Shown piece after piece: positions 1-4,844 of a stretch of 8,289 nt of DNA. Position numbers and translations under genes: made by a program. Under the pieces are notes generated by a model. The model was given only the letters and a program-made list of their open reading frames with translations, ran no database searches and was not told the origin of the DNA. This DNA comes from Desulfobacterales bacterium (lineage in GTDB: Bacteria > Desulfobacterota > Desulfobacteria > Desulfobacterales > UBA5852): positions 1-8,289 of the forward strand of contig JAERRP010000119.1 of NCBI GenBank assembly GCA_016735415.1, read 5' to 3'. How positions within the stretch are numbered: position 1 is the first letter of the stretch; each line of letters starts with the position of its first letter.

Positions 1-1
1 G

Positions 2-643
2 GCCAACCGCTGGGTGCTTTTTGCGGGCGGCCCGCGCCTGGGACCGGCCGTTCTGTTCTGGAGTTACCTGATCGTCATGGTGCTGACGGCCTGCGCGCTG
101 GCGCGAACCGGGATCACGCCGCTCAAATATGCCTCCTGGCTCCTGCTGTCGGTGGGCCTGACCCAGGTTTCGATCTTGGCGGCCCTGATCGTGGTCGGCT
201 GGTTTTTTGTCCTGGCCTGGCGTGAGAAATCCCTGGAGGATGCGGGCTGGTTGAAATTCGATCTGGTGCAGCTGCTCTTGGTGCTATGGACCGTTGCCGC
301 CCTGGTCGGCCTTTACAACGCGGTTGAGCGCGGCCTGCTGGGCCCCCCGGACATGCGGGTTGCCGCCACCGGCTCAAGCCGGTATGTTTTGAACTGGACG
401 CAGGACCGGATCGGAGAATGGATGCCGCGGCCCTGGGCCCTGACGCTTCCCATGTGGCTCTACCGCATGTTTATGCTTTTCTGGTCCCTGTGGCTGGCGT
501 TCGCCCTGCTGAAATGGCTGCGCTGGGGGTGGACCTGCTACAGCCGCGACGGCATCTGGAAAAAGACGCCGCCGATAAAACGCAAACGAAAGGTGGAACC
601 GCCGCCGCTGCCGCCGGAGGAAACCGAACTGGATCTTTCGTAA
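2..643 (+). CDS. C-terminal part of a large multi-span membrane protein (5' end outside window)
   Basis: The reading frame is open from base 2 with no convincing start or ribosome site, so this is the 3' end of a longer gene. A GTG at 14 is in frame but lies inside what reads as continuous protein. The visible 213 residues hold several hydrophobic helices: one just after the window start, two around the TPLKYASWLLLSVGLTQ stretch, one near VQLLLVLWTVAALVGLY and one near YRMFMLFWSLWLAFALLKW. A basic, proline-rich tail follows (KRKRK, PPPLPPEE), probably cytoplasmic. The segments GSSRYVLNWTQDR, MPRPWALTLPMWLYR and LLKWLRWGW resemble, from memory, the last part of long unnamed proteobacterial membrane proteins of over 1000 residues with similar GSS..L.W.QDR and RPW.L..P signatures. 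No enzymatic function can be assigned. The coding call is firm; the family likeness is moderate. Confidence 0.8.
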   Translation, partial: ANRWVLFAGGPRLGPAVLFWSYLIVMVLTACALARTGITPLKYASWLLLSVGLTQVSILAALIVVGWFFVLAWREKSLEDAGWLKFDLVQLLLVLWTVAALVGLYNAVERGLLGPPDMRVAATGSSRYVLNWTQDRIGEWMPRPWALTLPMWLYRMFMLFWSLWLAFALLKWLRWGWTCYSRDGIWKKTPPIKRKRKVEPPPLPPEETELDLS

Positions 644-663
644 GGGTGACAGGTCGCGATCAG

Positions 664-698
664 GACGGCTTGCCGTCGATTGAGATACACTATCATAT
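664..698 (+). promoter_or_regulatory. Possible weak promoter with inverted repeat upstream of the 89-residue gene
   Basis: A perfect inverted repeat GACGGC-TT-GCCGTC occupies 664-677. A TTGCCG hexamer at 670-675 lies inside it and could serve as a -35 box. TCATAT at 693-698 (17-bp spacer) or TATCAT at 691-696 (15-bp spacer) could be the -10 box. The region turns A/T-rich from about 678, unlike the genes around it. The -10 matches are mediocre, so this is only a candidate. The hairpin has no T-run after it and is not a standard terminator for the preceding gene. Confidence 0.25.
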
Positions 699-737
699 AT
701 GTAGAAAACAACTTCGTATTGCCTAAGGGGATCTCCA

Positions 738-1007
738 ATGAATTTAAATGAACAAAGCATTCAGGCCGTCATGAATCTTTTCATGGACCAGTTGTTCAAA
801 TCGACGGTGCGATACACCCGGCAGGATAAAATGAGGATCAGAAAAAGGGTCAACAATGCGCTCATTTCGAGGCTGAGAATGCAGGGTACTACCACCCAGG
901 AGGTCATGCGCATCGTGAACGACGACCTTGCGGAGATAACATCCAAATTCACCAACCCGAAAGATTTCCAGTATAAGCTGAAAAACGTTTTAGCCGGAAA
1001 ATCATGA
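738..1007 (+). CDS. Small basic protein of unknown function (89 aa)
   Basis: This gene is not recognised. It is preceded by a good Shine-Dalgarno sequence, AAGGGG at 725-730, seven bases before the ATG. The 89-residue product is soluble, rich in Lys/Arg and Asn, and probably all-helical: an amphipathic N-terminal helix (QSIQAVMNLFMDQLFKS), a basic centre (RQDKMRIRKRVNNALISRLR) and a helical C-terminal half. It has no cysteine, signal peptide or membrane segment. Its stop overlaps the ATG of the next frame by four bases (ATGA, 1004-1007), which indicates translational coupling with the amidase remnant downstream, so the two once formed a unit. The basic helices could suggest nucleic-acid or partner-protein binding, but this is speculation. 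Confidence 0.7.
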   Translation: MNLNEQSIQAVMNLFMDQLFKSTVRYTRQDKMRIRKRVNNALISRLRMQGTTTQEVMRIVNDDLAEITSKFTNPKDFQYKLKNVLAGKS

Positions 1008-1324
1008 AGGCCCGCGATCAGAATTTCGCTAACCTGGACCGACGCTGTTTTTTAGCCGTTTTTGCTTCCATGGGATTGGCCTCGACCCTGTTGCCGGGGG
1101 CTTTGGCCGCCGCCTCCAAGGGGCGGGATACCATAACAACCGAGATGATGAAGCAGGCTGAGCAAATTGCGGGACTGGAATTTGGCGAACGGGAAAGAGA
1201 AGAGGTCATCGATCGGTTAAACCCGCATGGTTTCGACAAGAACGGCATGCCGGTAGGCATAATCCTCATTTCTGAATCGGACATGATCGTGACTCCCTTA
1301 AACCCGTGGATGGACACGAATTAG
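1004..1324 (+). pseudogene. Amidase remnant: Tat signal and N-terminal domain joined to a C-terminal strand, catalytic core absent
   Basis: The 106-residue frame starts with a twin-arginine-type leader: DRRCFLAV at residues 12-19, a hydrophobic stretch ASMGLASTLLPGALAA, then SKG. The following segment ITTEMMKQAEQIAGLEF, then ERE and IDRLN, reads like the N-terminal domain of secreted amidase-signature proteins (typically I-T-x-E-M, A-E-x-I-A-G-L-x-F, E-R-E, L-N) of roughly 500-570 residues. Immediately after it comes GFDKNGMPVGI, which resembles the conserved stretch near the C-terminus of the same family (NGFDxxGxPVGIxFIG). The Lys-cis-Ser-Ser catalytic region and about 400 residues between these points are missing, consistent with an internal in-frame deletion. 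The last 20 residues no longer look conserved, and a TAG follows. The start overlaps the previous gene by ATGA. A short expressed exported peptide cannot be excluded. Confidence 0.55.
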
Positions 1325-1739
1325 GACCCGTATTATCGACGGTCGCGGCCGGCCGTTGATCACGATACCGAACTTCCGGCCGAGGGCGACAAAGATATCC
1401 AGATCGTGGCCGATGCACCCCTTAAAGTTATAGTTTTTCGTAAAATACCGGATATTGTCCTCAATGTCCCACAAACTCCGTTACTCTACCGCTTGCGCAG
1501 GCGGGTTTTTCCGGGTTCACTTGGTAGAAATTTTGCATCTCAAGCGGACAGCGCCTTAAAATGGCGGTTCGCCGATTTCCGAACCCGGGGGATTGAATCA
1601 CTAAACCGAATGATATCGGGGTGTTGTTCGAGTCGGATATCCTGGTGGCGGCGCTGGAGAAGGGGGAACAGCTGTCTACAATTGTGCAAATGGCATTGCA
1701 AGGATATCGTCGAAACGATCAATTGCCGATCGGAGCCAG
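1325..1739. other. Decayed or intergenic stretch between the amidase remnant and the 403-aa gene
   Basis: These 415 bases hold no convincing complete gene. The + frame of the amidase remnant stays open after its TAG through to 1759, but the translation (Arg/Cys-rich, with CC and WWRRWRR runs past 1620) does not look like protein, and it crosses a strong terminator hairpin. On the minus strand a 58-codon frame (1298-1474, TTG start) gives a protein-like stretch (GCIGHDLDIFVALGRKFGI) that I cannot assign. The segment contains the terminator at 1489-1510 and, from 1597, a separate open 3' tail. The mixture of partial frames on both strands is what a degraded multi-gene region would leave. Confidence 0.4.
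1489..1510 (+). terminator. Intrinsic terminator
   Basis: The sequence folds as CCGCTT-GCGC-AGGCGG (6-bp stem including one T-G wobble, tetraloop GCGC; 1489-1494 pairs with 1499-1504), followed by G and five T residues (1506-1510). It would end transcription coming from the 738-1324 unit. Its position 165 bases beyond the remnant's stop suggests that a longer gene once ended nearer to it. Confidence 0.55.
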
Positions 1740-1743
1740 ATGA
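1597..1743 (+). pseudogene. Open 3' tail of an unidentified gene (no start codon region)
   Basis: After a TGA at 1594-1596 this frame reads ITKPNDIGVLFESDILVAA and continues LEKGEQLSTIVQMALQG to RRNDQLPIGAR, then TGA at 1741-1743. It has a protein-like composition and G/C-rich third positions. Its stop overlaps the ATG of the next gene by four bases (ATGA, 1740-1743), the arrangement typical of adjacent genes in an operon. No ATG or ribosome site precedes it; GTG at 1621 and TTG at 1624 are the only near-start codons. I therefore read it as the surviving end of a gene whose 5' part was lost, although a 40-residue GTG-started peptide is possible. The family is not recognised. Confidence 0.35.
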
Positions 1744-2951
1744 CAAACATAAAATTTGACATTGTTTTTGAAGGCCGGTTTGTCGAGGGCGCCGACCCCG
1801 ATCGGGTCAAGGCCCTTATCGGACAGATCTTCAAGGTCGGCCGGGGTGACCTGGAGCGGTTTTTTGGTGGCCGGCGCATCGTGATCAAAAAGCGGGTCGA
1901 TCTGGCCGACGCCCGCCGGTTTGAGGCCCTGATGCGAAAAGCCGGTGCCGTCTGCCGACGGGTGCCTCAGGGTGTGCCCCCGACGGCCATTACAGCCTCG
2001 CAGTCGACCTTGGTTTACCGAAAGCCGTGTCAAAAACCGGCACCCGAAGCGCAAGCGGCCCCGGTGACGGCTTCCGCCGCCTCCGCATCAGGGTCCCCGG
2101 CGGGGCTTGGCGAGCGGCTGAAAAGCATCAAAACGGAAGAATTCCGTGATCGCGTACGCACTGGCCTTTCGATCCTGGGATCAAACATACGAGAGGATTT
2201 CAAGGGCGGGGGCCTGCGCCGCCGGTTTCGAAGTCGCAAGTTGCAGGCCGCCGTCGTCGCTCTGGCAATTGCGGTGGTGATCATTGCGGCGGCCGTATGG
2301 CATGAAGGCGAGCGCATGCCAGCCGATGCCAAAACGCTGGAAACCTTTGTTGCGCGCTTTAACACCCGGCTTCTTGATATTCGGGACGGCCGGTCGCGGG
2401 CGGTCACTTACGTGAAAATCGCCAGGGCCACCATCGAGGATATGGGCTATGATTATGACAAGACCCTTCTTTACTGGCGATTTGATCGAGAGCTGTCCGA
2501 AGATCCGCGCAGGCGGTCGATTCACGACGACTATCTGATCGGGCCGCTGAAGGTTCTGTTCGAGCTCGATGCCGTTCGGATGGAAGCAATCATGGCGCCG
2601 GAGACCTATGCCCGTTTGGAAAACACCATGGGGATCGGTGAAAATATCAGCCTGCAGTCGATCCGCATGCTCAAGGAGTGCGCCCGCGGAGAAGCGCTGG
2701 TCAAACACGAGGCGCTTGTCAAGGTTCTCCAAAAATACGGCATGGCGGTCGATTCCGATTTTCCGGAAATATCTGTCAAAGAGGCCTTCTATGGTTTGAG
2801 CCAGAACGGATTGATCCGCATTCACAAACGGCGGGAATGGAAAGACAAACGGGTCGATCTGGAAATTCTGGACAGGGAACAGATCGCTGTCCAGGAAAAG
2901 AAATTGTTGCAACTGGAAAGCATGTACGCCCAATATGCCCAGCAGCCGTAG
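1740..2951 (+). CDS. Single-pass membrane protein of unknown function (403 aa)
   Basis: The ATG follows GGAG at 1732-1735, a short four-base spacing. Residues 1-80 form a compact domain (FDIVFEGRFVEGADPDRVKA, then IGQIFK, FFGGRRIVIKK, DARRFEALMRKAGAVCR). It recalls a small N-terminal domain seen in various unnamed proteobacterial membrane proteins that read as x-V-F-x-G-R, L-F-x-G-x-x-x-I-K and L-x-x-A-G-A. Residues 85-125 are an Ala/Pro/Ser-rich linker. A basic cluster (RRRFRSRK, about 160-167) precedes one membrane helix (about 168-187), so by the positive-inside rule the N-terminal domain is cytoplasmic and the roughly 215-residue C-terminal domain is periplasmic. That domain is mixed helical and charged, with a probable terminal helix or coiled coil (EQIAVQEKKLLQLESMYAQY). 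No catalytic motif is visible. The family is not recognised. Its start is coupled to the upstream gene tail. Confidence 0.8.
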   Translation: MTNIKFDIVFEGRFVEGADPDRVKALIGQIFKVGRGDLERFFGGRRIVIKKRVDLADARRFEALMRKAGAVCRRVPQGVPPTAITASQSTLVYRKPCQKPAPEAQAAPVTASAASASGSPAGLGERLKSIKTEEFRDRVRTGLSILGSNIREDFKGGGLRRRFRSRKLQAAVVALAIAVVIIAAAVWHEGERMPADAKTLETFVARFNTRLLDIRDGRSRAVTYVKIARATIEDMGYDYDKTLLYWRFDRELSEDPRRRSIHDDYLIGPLKVLFELDAVRMEAIMAPETYARLENTMGIGENISLQSIRMLKECARGEALVKHEALVKVLQKYGMAVDSDFPEISVKEAFYGLSQNGLIRIHKRREWKDKRVDLEILDREQIAVQEKKLLQLESMYAQYAQQP

Positions 2952-3044
2952 GCACGGTCCGGGCCGAGGACGGATTGGCGCCTTCAGCCTTGGGTTGATC
3001 CCGACTTGCAGCCTGACGCCGATCATGCTACTTCTTTCAATCAG

Positions 3045-3106
3045 GCTTTCCAAGCCGCCAACAATGGCGGCATAACCTTCAGACCGGCCCCGCAGGGGCG
3101 GAAAGC
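3045..3106. repeat. Nested inverted-repeat element (three-stem structure), possible REP/BIME-like repeat
   Basis: A perfect 7-bp outer inverted repeat, GCTTTCC (3045-3051) with GGAAAGC (3100-3106), encloses two perfect hairpins: GCCGCCA-ACAA-TGGCGGC (3054-3071) and GCCCC-GCA-GGGGC (3087-3099). A competing hairpin GGCTT-TCC-AAGCC (3044-3056) uses the left outer arm and the start of the first hairpin. No T-run directly follows on the + strand, so it is not a standard terminator. Its intergenic position between two same-strand genes and its double-hairpin design resemble dispersed palindromic repeats (REP/BIME type). A structured untranslated RNA is the alternative. The structure is visible in the sequence; its class is inferred. 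Confidence 0.5.
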
Positions 3107-3212
3107 ATTCCGTTTTGAAGCCCCCAATTTTTTTAACAACACAGGATATCCGTTCCGCTTTTTTCACCCGGAAGATTTCAGCGGCTCGTAGAAACGCGTT
3201 CAGGCGTTGCCC

Positions 3213-3449
3213 ATGGACTTCGAGGGACTTTTAACCCACCTTACCGACTTTTATTACAGCCACACGATCATCGCGATCGGGCTGGCGGTGGTTTTGGTTC
3301 TCCTGATCTGCTTCCGACCGAAAGCCATGGTCAAGCTGGCCGGTATCCTCCTGGTCTTTGCCGTGGCCATCTATTTCTTCACGCTTTTTATGGATATGGC
3401 CGGGTCGGGAAGGTCTCAGAAAAAAGAGATGATCCATACCGTGCGATAA
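3213..3449 (+). CDS. Small two-helix membrane protein (78 aa)
   Basis: The start is placed at ATG 3213, in preference to an in-frame TTG six bases upstream. The ribosome site is poor (AGGCG at 3202-3206). The product has two hydrophobic helices, about residues 18-34 (TIIAIGLAVVLVLLICF) and 42-60 (LAGILLVFAVAIYFFTLFM), joined by a short basic turn RPKAMVK that should face the cytoplasm. A charged tail RSQKKEMIHTVR follows. The family is not recognised and no catalytic residues are visible. It lies 42 bases before the flavodoxin-fold gene on the same strand, so the two are probably co-transcribed. A membrane partner for that redox protein is conceivable but unproven. Confidence 0.65.
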   Translation: MDFEGLLTHLTDFYYSHTIIAIGLAVVLVLLICFRPKAMVKLAGILLVFAVAIYFFTLFMDMAGSGRSQKKEMIHTVR

Positions 3450-3462
3450 AAATGGGTGCGGT

Positions 3463-3478
3463 GGCCGGCAAACCGGCC
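3463..3478 (+). promoter_or_regulatory. Hairpin immediately upstream of the flavodoxin gene's ribosome site
   Basis: GGCCGG-CAAA-CCGGCC forms a perfect 6-bp GC stem with a tetraloop. It ends two bases before the Shine-Dalgarno GAAGG (3481-3485) of the ATG at 3492. It has no T-run. It could tune translation initiation or protect the mRNA end between the two genes. The structure is clear; its function is inferred. Confidence 0.3.
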
Positions 3479-3491
3479 GGGAAGGGCCCCC

Positions 3492-4562
3492 ATGAAAATT
3501 CTGGCCGTCAATTCCAGTCCCCGGAAAGAAGAACACAGCAAAACGGCGCTCATGCTGCAGCATCTCGTTGAGGGCATGCAGGCGGCCGGGGGGCAGGTGG
3601 AAGTCGTCCATTTGCGAACCCGCAAAATCAAACGCTGCATCGGCTGTTTTGCCTGCTGGACGCAGACCCCGGGGCACTGCATTCACAAGGACGATATGAC
3701 CCTGGACATTTTTCCCCGCTGGGCCGCCGCCGATCTGGCCGTCTATGCCACCCCGCTTTATTACCACACCATGAACAGCGCCATGAGTACTTTCATGGAG
3801 CGTACCCTGCCCGCCGTAGAACCGTTTTTCGAACTGGATCGCGGCTGCACCTATCATCCCCTGCGGTTCCCGACACCCGCCGTGGTATGGCTGTCGGTCT
3901 GCGGGTTTCCGGAAGAGGCCGAATTCGATGCCTTTTCCGAATTCATCCGGCGCACCAACCATCGTGATATCAACATTGTGGCCGAGATCTATCGCCCGGC
4001 CGCGGAGACGATGGCCAGCCCCCTCTTCGAAGAACAGAAAAGGGATATTCTGGAAGCCACCCGCCAGGCCGGTGCCGAGCTGGTGGACGGCATGCGGGTC
4101 AGCCCTGCAACCATGGCGCAGATTCGGCAACCGCTGGGTGACCCCCGGATGCATGCCGAAATCGGAAACACATTTTGGAAGACCTGCATTGCCGAAGGGC
4201 TGACCCCCCGGCAATTCAAAGCCCGCCATATGGTTCCGCGCCCGGACAGCATGGACGCATTTCGTTATTTCTTTCCCATCGGGTTGAATGCCGCCGCCGC
4301 CGGTCAGCGCCGGGTCCTGTTGCAGTTTGAATTCCACGGCGCCCAAAAAGGCACCTGCCATTTTGCGATCGAAGGAGGTCAAATCGAAGGAAAAAGCGGC
4401 GCGGCGCGGCGTCCCGATATCGCCATCACGACCCCCTTCGATTTGTGGATGGACATCATGACGGGCAAAGCCGATGGTCAGCAGATGTTCATGGCACAGA
4501 AGTACACGGTTGAGGGTGACCTCGACCTGATGATCAAACTCTTCCAACGGGATGTTCCGTAA
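3492..4562 (+). CDS. Flavodoxin-fold NAD(P)H-dependent oxidoreductase with cysteine motif and C-terminal SCP2-like domain (356 aa)
   Basis: The ATG at 3492 is chosen because GAAGG (3481-3485) precedes it and the protein begins with the classic flavodoxin strand MKILAVNSSPRKEEHSKTA, whose S/T-rich loop binds the FMN phosphate. Residues 49-63 hold CIGCFACWTQTPGHC (C49, C52, C55, C63), the multi-cysteine motif of iron-sulfur-flavoprotein-like reductases, followed by KDDM. ATPLYYHTMNSAMSTFMER (about 86-104) is the second flavin-contact loop. After a helical middle, residues about 270-352 look like a sterol-carrier SCP2 fold: FEFHG, CHFAIEGGQIEG, PDIAITTPFDLWMDIMTGK and VEGDLDLMIKLF. Such fusions are longer than the usual 180-250 residue flavodoxin reductases, and SCP2 domains bind hydrophobic ligands, so a lipid-like or aromatic substrate is plausible. 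FMN binding is well supported; Fe-S binding and the substrate are inferred. Confidence 0.85.
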   Translation: MKILAVNSSPRKEEHSKTALMLQHLVEGMQAAGGQVEVVHLRTRKIKRCIGCFACWTQTPGHCIHKDDMTLDIFPRWAAADLAVYATPLYYHTMNSAMSTFMERTLPAVEPFFELDRGCTYHPLRFPTPAVVWLSVCGFPEEAEFDAFSEFIRRTNHRDINIVAEIYRPAAETMASPLFEEQKRDILEATRQAGAELVDGMRVSPATMAQIRQPLGDPRMHAEIGNTFWKTCIAEGLTPRQFKARHMVPRPDSMDAFRYFFPIGLNAAAAGQRRVLLQFEFHGAQKGTCHFAIEGGQIEGKSGAARRPDIAITTPFDLWMDIMTGKADGQQMFMAQKYTVEGDLDLMIKLFQRDVP

Positions 4563-4582
4563 CCCTCCGGGCGGTTTTTTTT
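4557..4582 (+). terminator. Probable intrinsic terminator after the flavodoxin gene
   Basis: The stem is CCG (4557-4559) with CGG (4572-4574), then, after a TAA bulge that is the gene's stop codon, CCC (4563-4565) with GGG (4569-4571) around a TCC loop. Eight T residues follow directly (4575-4582). The stem is short and bulged, but the T-run is strong and the position at the gene end is right. Confidence 0.45.
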
Positions 4583-4714
4583 CCGTACCGCTTCCCACGA
4601 TCCTGTGATTGAGAATCAGCCGACAAGGCCAACTTGGGCCCATACCTGCCGTGAGGGCGCCGCCAGGGAGAGCACTTGACACCACGAATCCGCACATTGA
4701 TGAAAAGGCGCGTC

Positions 4715-4843
4715 ATGGACGGCCGCATTCAAAATTTTAAAGGCAGCGCTTTCCTCCCGATTCTTGTAACCCTCGCGATCATAACGGGGTGTGCCGGGGG
4801 ATCTTTCGTACGGTCGGCCGGTTCTGTCGGCCCTAAGGGGTGA
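4715..4843 (+). CDS. Very small predicted lipoprotein (42 aa; 47 aa if ATG 4700 is used)
   Basis: This short frame reads MDGRIQNFKGSAFLPILVTL, continues AIITGCAGGSFVRSAGSVGPKG, and ends with TGA at 4841-4843. A basic n-region (R, K), a hydrophobic core AFLPILVTLAI and the lipobox I-T-G-C make a convincing signal-peptidase-II site. Cleavage would leave a mature acylated peptide of only 17 residues, rich in Gly and Ser, with Arg and Lys and no acidic residue. ATG 4715 is preferred because AAGG (4705-4708) precedes it at six bases. ATG 4700 adds MKRRV and has no ribosome site but a better-charged n-region. The stop is one base from the next ATG (4845), and that gene's ribosome site AAGGGG lies inside this frame, so the two are coupled. 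It may be an entericidin-like small lipoprotein or the shortened head of a larger one. Confidence 0.5.
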   Translation: MDGRIQNFKGSAFLPILVTLAIITGCAGGSFVRSAGSVGPKG

Positions 4844-4844
4844 G

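Noticed and set aside
664..677. GACGGC-TT-GCCGTC as a terminator of the first gene
   Set aside because: The loop is only two bases and no T-run follows.
1322..1324. Amber TAG followed by an open frame, considered as pyrrolysine or other read-through
   Set aside because: The downstream sequence does not continue the amidase homology and no read-through context is visible. Gene decay explains it more simply.
1298..1474. 58-codon minus-strand frame with a protein-like stretch GCIGHDLDIFVALGRKFGI
   Set aside because: Only a TTG start, with GGAG one base away, is available, and no family is recognised. It is kept as a hint of decay, not called as a gene.
1406..1759. 117-codon + strand frame continuing the amidase remnant frame after its TAG
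   Set aside because: The translation becomes Arg/Cys/Trp-rich and not protein-like, it runs through a terminator hairpin, and it overlaps the start of the next gene in another frame.
2181..3167. 328-codon open frame on the minus strand
   Set aside because: It is antisense to the 403-aa gene and crosses the nested hairpin element. It has no ribosome site or recognisable domain.
3006..3191. 61-codon + strand frame between the 403-aa gene and the membrane gene
   Set aside because: It crosses the nested inverted repeat, has no convincing ribosome site and gives a low-complexity Phe/Pro/Asn-rich product.
3231..4697. 488-codon open frame on the minus strand
   Set aside because: It lies antisense to the well-supported flavodoxin-SCP2 gene and the two-helix membrane gene. 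Its translation is rich in Gly/His/Arg/Pro with no motif, as expected of a GC-rich shadow frame.
4676..4704. TTGACA at 4676-4681 as a promoter for the lipoprotein-flavoprotein unit
   Set aside because: The -35 is perfect but the 17-bp-spaced -10 (GATGAA) matches consensus poorly. A transcription start there would also lie at the possible ATG 4700/4715.
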